The notes under the pieces were generated by a model. That model saw nothing but the letters and a program-made list of their open reading frames with translations. It did no database searches and was not told the origin of the DNA. Positions 42,580 to 50,756 of a DNA stretch of 64,000 nucleotides are shown here, one piece after another. The DNA comes from DAIOEK01 sp964648485 (lineage in GTDB: Bacteria; Chloroflexota; Anaerolineae; Anaerolineales; Anaerolineaceae). Position 1 is the stretch's first letter. Each line of letters starts with the position of its first letter. Both the position numbers and the translations under genes were made by a program. Location: contig CAZYOF010000001.1 of NCBI GenBank assembly GCA_964648485.1, positions 124,001 through 188,000 of the forward strand, read 5' to 3'.

Positions 42580-43364
42580 GCAGCCAGCAAAAAGCAAGGC
42601 AATTAGTTCTAACAACTCTCCGCGGAATACCATTGATCCGGGCTAAGGATGATATTTGCCAGATAATTTGGAATGCGATAGTAGATAACAATATTGCTAT
42701 CGATAATGGTGATATTCTGGTGATTGCTCAGAAAATTATTTCCAAGGCAGAAAACCGGATGGTACATTTAGGGAGTGTAAACACATCAGACCGGGCTCTG
42801 CAACTGGCTCAGATAACCGGAAAAGATCCCAGATTCATTGAACTGGTATTAAGCGAAAGCAAAAAAGTACTGCGTGTCAGAGAAAACACCATCATCGTTG
42901 AACATAAGAACGGGTTTATCTGTGCGAACGCTGGGATAGATCATTCGAATGTCGATGGTGAGGGAGGTTCGCCGGAGGACTGGGTCCTTTTATTACCTGA
43001 AGATGCAGATTTTTCTGCCAGGATGATCAAAAAAAGAATTCACGAATTTTCCGGAAAAGAAATAGGGGTATTAATTATTGATTCCCATGGACGTGCCTGG
43101 AGAACAGGGACGGTAGGTATCACGATTGGAATTGCCGGACTTCCAGCACTTGTGGATTTACGGGGAGTGGAAGACCTTTTCGGATACAAATTACGAATCA
43201 CCCAGGTAGGTGCAGCAGATGAACTGGCTGCGGCAGCATCCCTGATGATGGGGCAATCTGCTGAGGGCAGCCCGGTTGTTCATGTACGCGGGTTTCCATA
43301 TCCACTTCGTGAAAGTACCCTGAAAGAATTAATCAGACCGGCAGAACAGGATCTATTCAGATAG
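42576..43364 (+). CDS. cofE: Coenzyme F420-0:L-glutamate ligase
   Basis: A 262-residue stand-alone CofE. It uses GTP to add L-glutamates to F420-0. Family segments are NGDILVIAQKIISKAENR, VRENTIIVEHKNGFICANAGID, IIDSHGRAWRTGTVG and VQV-type GAADELAAAASLMMGQ. The C-terminal FMN reductase domain found in mycobacterial FbiB is absent, so the last reduction step of dehydro-F420, if used, must be done elsewhere. It is coupled to npdG by an ATGA overlap. Confidence 0.95.
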   Translation: MSSQQKARQLVLTTLRGIPLIRAKDDICQIIWNAIVDNNIAIDNGDILVIAQKIISKAENRMVHLGSVNTSDRALQLAQITGKDPRFIELVLSESKKVLRVRENTIIVEHKNGFICANAGIDHSNVDGEGGSPEDWVLLLPEDADFSARMIKKRIHEFSGKEIGVLIIDSHGRAWRTGTVGITIGIAGLPALVDLRGVEDLFGYKLRITQVGAADELAAAASLMMGQSAEGSPVVHVRGFPYPLRESTLKELIRPAEQDLFR

Positions 43365-43372
43365 GAGGGAAA

Positions 43373-43915
43373 TTGCTTCAAGGAGTCGCGTCGTTACTTG
43401 ATCAGAAAGCTGAGAAAGACATCCGTTCCATCTGGAAAAGATTGGAAGATGATTTTGGGTTAACTGCTGTGCAAAGCTCCCTTTCTCCACATTTCTCTTG
43501 GCATGTTGCTGAGGATTACGACCAGGTTGCTCTCAGGAACAATATCAATCAGATCGCGAGTGAATTAAAACCATTTAAAATAAAAACTTGTGGTTTAGGG
43601 ATGTTCCTCTCACCAGAGCCGGTACTTTTTGTACAAATAGTAATTACGCAACACCTGCTCGAAATTCATCGCAAATTATTTACAACGATTGAAACATGTG
43701 CAAAAAACTCCCTGTCATACTATTTCCCTGATAACTGGACTCCTCATATTACTCTTGCATATCAGGACCTTCGTGAAGAACAGCTCTCTGGAATAATTGC
43801 TGATATTCACCAGGAAGATTTTGAACGTTGGATTGAGATAGATAATTTTGCGCTTATGTGCCCTTTTGAAGAATCACAAATTGGTTTATGCCGGATCGAT
43901 TTTTCTGGGAAATAG
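43373..43915 (+). CDS. 2H phosphoesterase (LigT / 2'-5' RNA ligase-like)
   Basis: A 180-residue protein of the 2H phosphoesterase superfamily. Two H-x-(S/T) motifs are present: HFSW (near 40) and HITLAY (near 125). The family acts on 2',3'-cyclic phosphates or 2'-5' linkages. Translation starts at a TTG behind a strong AGGAGGG. It sits between cofE and cofD, nine bases after the former and two bases before the latter, so it travels with F420 synthesis. A role on the F420 phosphodiester or a lactyl-phosphate intermediate is possible but speculative. Confidence 0.85.
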   Translation: MLQGVASLLDQKAEKDIRSIWKRLEDDFGLTAVQSSLSPHFSWHVAEDYDQVALRNNINQIASELKPFKIKTCGLGMFLSPEPVLFVQIVITQHLLEIHRKLFTTIETCAKNSLSYYFPDNWTPHITLAYQDLREEQLSGIIADIHQEDFERWIEIDNFALMCPFEESQIGLCRIDFSGK

Positions 43916-43917
43916 CG

Positions 43918-44877
43918 ATGAGGTATACATTGTTAGCAGGTGGAGTTGGGGGAGCAAAATTGGCAGAAGGAATGACCCGCATCCTTTCACCCGAAGAGTG
44001 TTCAATCATCGTCAATACAGGCGATGATTTTTATCATTATGGATTACGGATTTGCACTGATTTGGATACAGTTTGTTATACGCTGGCAGGTCTGGCGAAT
44101 CCACTGACCGGCTGGGGGAGAAAAAAAGAAACATGGTATGTGATGGAAAACCTACGGATTCTGGGTGGACAGGATTGGTTTAATCTGGGTGACGCAGATA
44201 TTGCGACCCATCTGATTCGAACAGAGTTACTGAAAATGGGATTACCGCTGAGTGATGTGACCAGGCGATTATGTAAAAAATGGGGCATCAGGCATCCTGT
44301 TCTGCCGATGACAGATCAGGAAGTAAAAACCAGGATTATTGATAAAGATGACAGGGTATATGACTTTCAGGAGTATTTTGTTCATGAAGGTTTTCAACCA
44401 GAAGTTAAAAAGGTATTTTTTGAAGGAAGCGATAGATCAGAACCAGCATCTGGTGTCTTGGATTCCATCCACCAATCAGATATTGTAGTCATTTGTCCAT
44501 CGAATCCTTTATTGAGTATTGACCCCATACTGGCAATACCCGGTATCCGTTCGGCTTTGATGGAGAAGGTTATTGTGGCAGTATCACCCATCATCCGAGG
44601 TCAGGCAGTAAAAGGACCGCTTGCCAAGATGGTTTTAGAGATGTATGGGACTACCCCATCTGCCCAATGGGTAGCGCAATATTATCTGGAAAACCTAAGA
44701 CTGGATGGTTTTATCCTTGACCAGGCAGACGAGGTATTAATGGAGAACCTGGTAAGGCAAGGTATAATTTGTATGGCAAGCCAAACATTCATGCAAACTA
44801 CAGCAGATCGGGTTTCTCTAGCAGAGAAAGTGCTGTCATTTTGCCAGACCCATTTCGGGAGGGTTGTGCTTCCATGA
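43918..44877 (+). CDS. cofD: 2-phospho-L-lactate (or phosphoenolpyruvyl) transferase CofD
   Basis: A 319-residue CofD/FbiA enzyme that joins the activated phospholactate-like unit to FO, making F420-0 or dehydro-F420-0. Signatures are LLAGGVGGAKLAEGM at the start, NTGDDFYHYGLRICTDLDT, GWGRKKETWYVM and ICPSNPLLSIDPILAIPG. The length is typical. The ATG at 43918 lies two bases after the LigT-like stop. Its own stop overlaps the cofC start (ATGA). Confidence 0.96.
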   Translation: MRYTLLAGGVGGAKLAEGMTRILSPEECSIIVNTGDDFYHYGLRICTDLDTVCYTLAGLANPLTGWGRKKETWYVMENLRILGGQDWFNLGDADIATHLIRTELLKMGLPLSDVTRRLCKKWGIRHPVLPMTDQEVKTRIIDKDDRVYDFQEYFVHEGFQPEVKKVFFEGSDRSEPASGVLDSIHQSDIVVICPSNPLLSIDPILAIPGIRSALMEKVIVAVSPIIRGQAVKGPLAKMVLEMYGTTPSAQWVAQYYLENLRLDGFILDQADEVLMENLVRQGIICMASQTFMQTTADRVSLAEKVLSFCQTHFGRVVLP

Positions 44878-45509
44878 GTATCTGGGCAATTGTGCCTGTA
44901 AAGCCATTACGGCGGGGAAAATCCCGCCTTTCGGGTGTCCTCTCAGAAGAGGAAAGGACTAAATTAAATTCAGAAATGCTGGTCCACACCCTCAAAGTAT
45001 TGCAGCTTATCCCTGAAATAGATCACACCCTAGTTGTCAGTCGTGATCCATCTGCCCTGACTCTTGCCCGTGATCTGGGCGCTAAGACGGTGCTGGAAGA
45101 TGGCGCACCTCAACTCAATACTGCCTTGCGCAGAGCGGCTGCCGTAGCCAGAGTCTACTCTACAAGCGGTGTTTTGGTGCTTCCTGCTGACCTTCCTTTA
45201 TTACAACCTGCTGATATTACAGAAATTCTGATCCGTTCTGTAAAACCACCGGTTGTGGTGATTGTTCCTGACAGACATCATTCAGGCACGAATGCCCTCT
45301 ATCTATCTCCGGCGGGAATTATTGATTTTGCGTTTGGACCAGGATCCTTTACTAAACATTGTGATCGAGTGCAGAAAGTATCTGCCCGACTGGAAATATT
45401 AGAAATCCCATCACTTGGTCTGGATCTTGATTTACCGGAAGATCTGGATTTGCTACGGGAAATTCAACCGGATGTTCACGGAATAACCTTACCCAACCCT
45501 TTACCCTGA
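44874..45509 (+). CDS. cofC: 2-phospho-L-lactate guanylyltransferase CofC/FbiD
   Basis: A 211-residue nucleotidyltransferase. The start WAIVPVKPLRRGKSRLSGVL is the family signature with the GTP-binding Lys-Ser-Arg. VLPADLPLL carries the metal-binding Asp pair and DRHHSGTNALYL the substrate loop. It activates phospholactate or phosphoenolpyruvate with GTP for CofD. Coupled to cofD by ATGA overlap. A longer frame starting inside cofD is rejected because this ATG aligns with known CofC starts. Confidence 0.94.
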   Translation: MSIWAIVPVKPLRRGKSRLSGVLSEEERTKLNSEMLVHTLKVLQLIPEIDHTLVVSRDPSALTLARDLGAKTVLEDGAPQLNTALRRAAAVARVYSTSGVLVLPADLPLLQPADITEILIRSVKPPVVVIVPDRHHSGTNALYLSPAGIIDFAFGPGSFTKHCDRVQKVSARLEILEIPSLGLDLDLPEDLDLLREIQPDVHGITLPNPLP

Positions 45510-45521
45510 TTGGAGGAAACA

Positions 45522-46520
45522 ATGACCGAAAGAGTAGCGTTGTACTTGCAAGATGCTCATGATTTACGCGATGGGCTGGATTATGCTCGTTATGCTGAAT
45601 CGCGTGGTTTTGAGGCTGTTTGGCAGGCTGAAAGTCGGTTAGTAAGAGATGCAATTGTTCCCATGGCAGCATATGCAGCAGTTACCGAAAAAATTAAAGT
45701 GGGGTCAGGTGTAATCAATAACTGGACCAGAAATATAGGGTTGCTTGCGGCTACTTTCCTGACATTGGATGACCTTGCCCCGAATAGAATTATTTGCGGG
45801 ATTGGCGCATGGTGGGATCCGCTGGCAAAGAATGTTGGCATCACCCGCTCTAAACCGCTAACCGCGATGAAAGAAATCGTTCTTACGATGAAACGATTAT
45901 TAAACATGGAAAGAGTAACTTTTCATGGTGAATTTGTTCATGTCGATGGGATTGAACTGGATGTGGTTCACGGGCGAAGAGAACCCCGTAATGTACCGGT
46001 AATGATCGGGGCGACTGGTGACCAGATGATGGAATTGACCGGTGAAATTGCTGATGGTGCAGTATTAAATTACTGTGTTCCCCCGGAATATAACCATAAA
46101 GCCCTCGAGTTATTGGATAAAGGTGCAAAAAAATCGGGAAGAACATTGGATGATATTGACCGCCCGCAATTGGTAGTATGTTCGGTTGATCATGATCATA
46201 ACCGCGCTATAGACATCACCAGAGAACTTCTGACTCAATATCTTGCGCAACAACCTCATATTGCGAAAGCATCAGGGGTGTCTCAAGATGTTGTCGCAGA
46301 AATCCAATCCATTCTTGGGTGGCCGGCAACGAAAGAACAGATACAGAAAGCGAAACATCTGGTTCCAGAAGAATTGATCCTTCGAATTTCTGCATCCGGC
46401 ACACCGGAAGAAGCGAAGATAAAAGTGAATGAGTATCGTAAAAATGGCTGCACCTGCCCCATCTTATACCCGGTTGGCGGTGATGTTAAATTGCTGGTAG
46501 ATACATTTGCACAGGAATAA
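45522..46520 (+). CDS. F420-dependent luciferase-like (LLM) oxidoreductase
   Basis: A 332-residue bacterial-luciferase-fold protein resembling methylene-tetrahydromethanopterin reductase and F420-dependent dehydrogenases. RVALYLQDAHDLRDGLDYARYAESRGFEAVW is split over the first strand and helix. IKVGSGVINNWTRN and GIGAWWDPLAKNVG form the F420-binding side, followed by NVPVMIGATGDQMMELTGEIADG. TGGAGG lies seven bases before the ATG. Position after cofC supports F420 rather than FMN as cofactor. The substrate is unknown; methylene-tetrahydrofolate-like compounds or a heterocycle are options. Confidence 0.9.
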   Translation: MTERVALYLQDAHDLRDGLDYARYAESRGFEAVWQAESRLVRDAIVPMAAYAAVTEKIKVGSGVINNWTRNIGLLAATFLTLDDLAPNRIICGIGAWWDPLAKNVGITRSKPLTAMKEIVLTMKRLLNMERVTFHGEFVHVDGIELDVVHGRREPRNVPVMIGATGDQMMELTGEIADGAVLNYCVPPEYNHKALELLDKGAKKSGRTLDDIDRPQLVVCSVDHDHNRAIDITRELLTQYLAQQPHIAKASGVSQDVVAEIQSILGWPATKEQIQKAKHLVPEELILRISASGTPEEAKIKVNEYRKNGCTCPILYPVGGDVKLLVDTFAQE

Positions 46521-46526
46521 GAGTTT

Positions 46527-46994
46527 ATGAAAATAAAGAAGCAGGCACAGTCGCGCGATTGTTTTGTATGTGGTGTTCAAAATACATATGGGCTGCATAT
46601 GAAGTTTTATGAAGCCGAACCAGGCGTGGTGGAAGCAAATTACACCGTGGATGAACACTTTCAAGGGTATCCAGGTGTGGTTCACGGCGGGATTATCGCT
46701 TCCAAGATGGATGAGGCCATGGGAAGGGTTTTCATGGGAGATAATCCACCCAGATTTATGGTTACAGCCGAACTAAAGATACGATACCGAAAACCGGTAC
46801 CTACTTCACAACCGTTAGTAATCCGAGGTGTATCGGTGTCTGATAACGGAAGAGTCGGCAGGGCAATTGGTACAATTCATGACAGTAAAGGGCAACTTTT
46901 GGTGGAAGGCGAAATAGTTGTTGCCGATATTCCCCAAACCCTTAACCCTGTAGATGATTATTCAAATTCCGGATGGCAGGTTTATCCTGATTAA
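46527..46994 (+). CDS. PaaI-like hotdog thioesterase
   Basis: A 155-residue hotdog-fold protein. VVHGGIIASKMDEAMGRVF is the classic HGG motif with the catalytic acidic residue on the following helix. DCFVCGVQNTYGLHMKF at the N-terminus is a subgroup feature with a CxxC pair. It probably hydrolyses an acyl-CoA thioester in the cytoplasm. It lies six bases after the LLM gene and twelve before a hydroxylase FAD subunit, suggesting that products of ring cleavage are CoA-bound. This link is inference. Confidence 0.88.
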   Translation: MKIKKQAQSRDCFVCGVQNTYGLHMKFYEAEPGVVEANYTVDEHFQGYPGVVHGGIIASKMDEAMGRVFMGDNPPRFMVTAELKIRYRKPVPTSQPLVIRGVSVSDNGRVGRAIGTIHDSKGQLLVEGEIVVADIPQTLNPVDDYSNSGWQVYPD

Positions 46995-47005
46995 AGGAGG
47001 GACAA

Positions 47006-47761
47006 ATGATACTGGAATATCACCGTCCTGCAACGATATCGGCAGCTTTAGAACTGCTCAAACGAAATCAACCACCTACACTTGCTTTAGCAGGCGGGAC
47101 ATCGCTTTTATTAAGCAAAGACCAAGATTTTGCTGTTGTTGATATTCAAGACCTTTCCCTGAATCGGATAACCCAGGATGGAGAGAACATCATAATCGGG
47201 GCGGGAGTAACTTTACAGCAGCTAGTTGATTCTGAGCTTGTTCCACAATCAATGCGGACTGCTGCCAGGCAGGAATCATCATTTAATATCAGACAGGCAG
47301 CAACTATAGGCGGAACAATTGCCGGAGGAACAGGAAAATCGATACTTCTTTCTCTACTGCTGGCTTTCAATGTTGAAGTAATCTTTGCAGAAGATGAAAA
47401 CCCAGCCTTGCTAGGAGAAATCTTACCGTTACGTAAGGAATTATTAATAAGCCGATTGATAACCGGAATTATTGTTCCCGGAAAAGTTCAAACAATTTTT
47501 GAAAAGATTTCCAAGACACCAGCTGATATTCCATTATTGAATGTTGTTGTAGCTTCCTGGAAAAGTGGGCGAACCAGGGTTGTTGTTGGATCTGGGCAAC
47601 CTGTACCCCGGGTAGCTATGGATGGAACATCTTCATCAGGTGCTGAGATTGCCGCTCAGAACCTGATGACAGGCGCAGGGGACTATCTGCAAAAGATGGC
47701 TGGTTTACTGACTAGCCGTTGCCTGGCGAATGTCTCCAGTGGAGGGTATGATGGAAATTAA
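47006..47761 (+). CDS. Short FAD-binding subunit of a molybdenum hydroxylase
   Basis: A 251-residue protein of the CoxM/XdhB family, about 40 residues shorter than its two paralogues here. The first FAD segment is recognisable (LALAGGTSLLLSK). The second reads ATIGGTIAGGTGKS, where paralogues have GGN...PAGD or AGN...PAND, so Asn and the Pro-Ala-x-Asp part are lost. The C-terminal domain is also reduced. AAGGAGG precedes the ATG. It overlaps the following 2Fe-2S/Mo fusion gene by 11 bases. FAD binding may be altered. Confidence 0.85.
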   Translation: MILEYHRPATISAALELLKRNQPPTLALAGGTSLLLSKDQDFAVVDIQDLSLNRITQDGENIIIGAGVTLQQLVDSELVPQSMRTAARQESSFNIRQAATIGGTIAGGTGKSILLSLLLAFNVEVIFAEDENPALLGEILPLRKELLISRLITGIIVPGKVQTIFEKISKTPADIPLLNVVVASWKSGRTRVVVGSGQPVPRVAMDGTSSSGAEIAAQNLMTGAGDYLQKMAGLLTSRCLANVSSGGYDGN

Positions 47762-50744
47762 ACTTCATATCAATGGAACTGTACAATCGTATGCGACAGC
47801 CCCTGGAGACACTCTGCTGAAGGTGTTAAGGAATAATGGCTTTTTTGGTGTCAAACAGGGTTGTGAAGATGGGCAGTGTGGAGTCTGTGCTGTATTGGTT
47901 GATGGAAAACCCATGAACAGCTGCCTGATGCTGGCAGCTCAAGCAGAAGGGCATGAAATTCGTACTATCGAATCTCTTGGTGAACATCCAGAACAAGGTT
48001 GGAAAAAAACCGATGGATTGTCTGTCATTCAACAAGCATTTGTCGAAACAGGGGCAATCCAATGCGGTTTTTGTACTCCCGCCCAGGTGCTGGCAGCAAC
48101 TTCACTGCTTGAGAAAAATGAAAACCCCAATGAAGAACAGATTCGAGATTCTCTTTCCGGGGTCTTATGCCGTTGTACAGGTTATCTGAAACCAGTTCAG
48201 GCAGTTCAAAGAGCAGCCATGTATTTACGCGGAGAAGCAGTACCTCCGATTCCGGGCAGCGACGCTCCCATCCCAATTGAACCAATTCAGCATGTATCAG
48301 ATGATAGGGAACCGGAACAGGGTGGTAAAGGTGTAGAGACTCAGACGCGGGTAATTCCACTGGTATTAACTACTCCACAATCGAAGCAATTTGACACCGT
48401 TGGAAAACCTGAAATTAAGGTCGATGCGGTCAAGCTGGTTCAAGGAAAACCTGCTTTTGCAGCTGATATGGAAATGCGCGGTATGCTTTACGCCCGCGTT
48501 CTCCACAGTCCGGTGGCACATGCCCTGATAAAATCAATTAAAACCGAGCAGGCGTTAAGCCTTCCTGGAGTTGCTGCAGTACTGACCTGGAAGGATATTC
48601 CAAGGGTTGTTTACTCAACGGCCGGACAATCTGATCCTCTTCCCGGACCGTTGGATACTTTTTCACTCGATCATAAAGTTCGTTTTGTCGGTGATAGAGT
48701 TGCCTTTGTTGCTGCTGAATCTCCAGAAATCGCAGAGAAAGCACTATCTTTAATTCAGGTGGATTATGAAGAGCTTCCGGCAATTCTGGATAGCAGGGAT
48801 GCTATGCAGAAAGATGCCGTTCGAATCCATGATGAGCCTGAATTTGTAAACTTCGCAGATTCAAACCCTGAAAAGAACCTTGCAGCCGAAATCCGTATAG
48901 ATATTGGTGATGTCGAAAAAGGTTTCAAAGACGCAGATTATATATTTGAGGGGGATTATGAGGTACCCAAGGTTCAACAGGCACATCTGGAGACACATGT
49001 TGCTCTTACCTACTGGGATGAGGATGACCGTCTGGTGATCCGTACCAGCACCCAGGTACCCTTCCATGTTCGCCGGATTCTTGCTCCAGTACTGGGATTA
49101 CCTGTAAAAAGAATCAGAGTAATCAAACCACGAATCGGTGGGGGTTTTGGTGGCAAGCAGGAAATATTGATGGAAGATGTATGTGCGCATCTGACTATCG
49201 CAACCGGGAAACCCGTTTTATACGAGTATTCGCGTGAAGAGGAGTTCATTGCTGCACGCTCCCGCCATCCGATGCGGATTCATTTAAAAACGGGCGTAAA
49301 GAAAGATGGCACCATCACCGCGAATGAAATGTACGCTTTATCAGATACGGGTGCTTACGGTTGCCATGCACTGACCGTGACAGGCAATACCGGTCATAAA
49401 GCGATGGCGCTCTATGTTGGCGATGACAAATATCGGGAATCTCCAAATATCCGGTTCTATGCCGATGTGGTTTATACAAATACACCTCCTGCAGGCGCAT
49501 ATCGTGGATACGGTGTCCCACAAGGATATTTCCCATTGGAAAGACATATTGAGAAAATAGCCAGGAAAATGGGTCTGGATTCAATAGATTTCAGGTTGAA
49601 GAATATTCTACGCCCTGGAGAACTTCATCCATTCAGTACTGCCTGGAGTGAGGGGCGGGAACCACGTCCTGAAATAATTCATACCGTGGGGCTTGAACAA
49701 TGTGTCCGGCAGGGGAAAGCTGTCATTGGTTGGGATAGTAAGTATGGTAATTCTGCCTGGCATGCTGTTCCAGGAAAGCCACATTTACGCAGGGGAATTG
49801 GAGTTGCCACGGTGATGCAGGGTACGGCAATTCCTTATCTGGATATGGGTGGGGCATCCATCAAAATGAATGATGACGGCTCATTTAACCTACTCATTGG
49901 CGCAACAGATTTAGGAACCGGTTCAGATACAGTCCTTGCACAGATGGCGGCTGAAGTATTGGGGATACCGGTGGAAGATATGGTTGTTTACTCATCAGAT
50001 ACTGATTTCACTCCCTTCGATAAAGGTGCATATGCTTCAAGCACAACCTACATCTCAGGCGCTGCCGCAGTGCAAGCAGCTCAGAAGGTGGCTGATCGGA
50101 TTAAAATCCGGGCTGCACGAATGTTGTCACCTGAAGGAACAGATACGCCTCTGGAAGCTGCTCAAATTACATTGAAAGATCGCAAAGCAGTTGCTCCAGA
50201 TGGTAGGTCTGTATCATTACAGGAAGTTGCTTTAAATGCATTACACCATGAAGACCAGGAACAGATTATGGCGGTTGCCTCTTATATGTCGCCCGTTTCA
50301 CCACCACCTTTTGCAGCACAATTTGCGCAGGTGCTGGTGGATACAGAGACAGGCATGGTTACGGTTGAAAAACTGGTTATGGCAGTTGATTCAGGTGTGA
50401 TTGTGAACCCGGTCACTGCTTCCGGGCAGATTGAAGGTGGTATGGCGCAGGCATTAGGCTATGGGGTTTGCGAAGAAATGACTTATGATACAGCGGGTCG
50501 CGCGTTGCAGAAGAATCTGGTAGACTATCATATCTTCCGAGCAGATGAGATGCCCGAGCTATCAACATTATTTGTAGAAACCTTTGAACCATCCCATCCA
50601 TTCGGAGTGAAAGCGGTTGCTGAGATTCCGCTGGATGGGGTTGCTCCGGCAGTGGGTAATGCCATTATGGATGCCTGTGGTGGATCTGTAGATATGATCC
50701 CGGCTACACCAGACCGTGTTTGGAAGGCGATTGTAACGAAATAA
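47751..50744 (+). CDS. Molybdenum hydroxylase: 2Fe-2S domain fused to Mo-binding subunit (second system)
   Basis: A 997-residue fusion. Residues 1-160 hold eight cluster cysteines (GCEDGQCGVCAV, QCGFCTPAQ, LCRCTGY). A linker of about 50 residues follows, and from about 213 the Mo-binding subunit with IGGGFGGKQE, GAYRGYGVPQ, GTGSDTVLAQM and the conserved glutamate in KAVAEIPLDG. The last motif has Ala where relatives have Gly (GxGE). The ATG at 47751 is five bases behind GGAGG. It works with the short FAD subunit at 47006. Not a CO dehydrogenase (no CSFR loop). Confidence 0.93.
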   Translation: MEIKLHINGTVQSYATAPGDTLLKVLRNNGFFGVKQGCEDGQCGVCAVLVDGKPMNSCLMLAAQAEGHEIRTIESLGEHPEQGWKKTDGLSVIQQAFVETGAIQCGFCTPAQVLAATSLLEKNENPNEEQIRDSLSGVLCRCTGYLKPVQAVQRAAMYLRGEAVPPIPGSDAPIPIEPIQHVSDDREPEQGGKGVETQTRVIPLVLTTPQSKQFDTVGKPEIKVDAVKLVQGKPAFAADMEMRGMLYARVLHSPVAHALIKSIKTEQALSLPGVAAVLTWKDIPRVVYSTAGQSDPLPGPLDTFSLDHKVRFVGDRVAFVAAESPEIAEKALSLIQVDYEELPAILDSRDAMQKDAVRIHDEPEFVNFADSNPEKNLAAEIRIDIGDVEKGFKDADYIFEGDYEVPKVQQAHLETHVALTYWDEDDRLVIRTSTQVPFHVRRILAPVLGLPVKRIRVIKPRIGGGFGGKQEILMEDVCAHLTIATGKPVLYEYSREEEFIAARSRHPMRIHLKTGVKKDGTITANEMYALSDTGAYGCHALTVTGNTGHKAMALYVGDDKYRESPNIRFYADVVYTNTPPAGAYRGYGVPQGYFPLERHIEKIARKMGLDSIDFRLKNILRPGELHPFSTAWSEGREPRPEIIHTVGLEQCVRQGKAVIGWDSKYGNSAWHAVPGKPHLRRGIGVATVMQGTAIPYLDMGGASIKMNDDGSFNLLIGATDLGTGSDTVLAQMAAEVLGIPVEDMVVYSSDTDFTPFDKGAYASSTTYISGAAAVQAAQKVADRIKIRAARMLSPEGTDTPLEAAQITLKDRKAVAPDGRSVSLQEVALNALHHEDQEQIMAVASYMSPVSPPPFAAQFAQVLVDTETGMVTVEKLVMAVDSGVIVNPVTASGQIEGGMAQALGYGVCEEMTYDTAGRALQKNLVDYHIFRADEMPELSTLFVETFEPSHPFGVKAVAEIPLDGVAPAVGNAIMDACGGSVDMIPATPDRVWKAIVTK

Positions 50745-50756
50745 ATGGGGCGCGGC

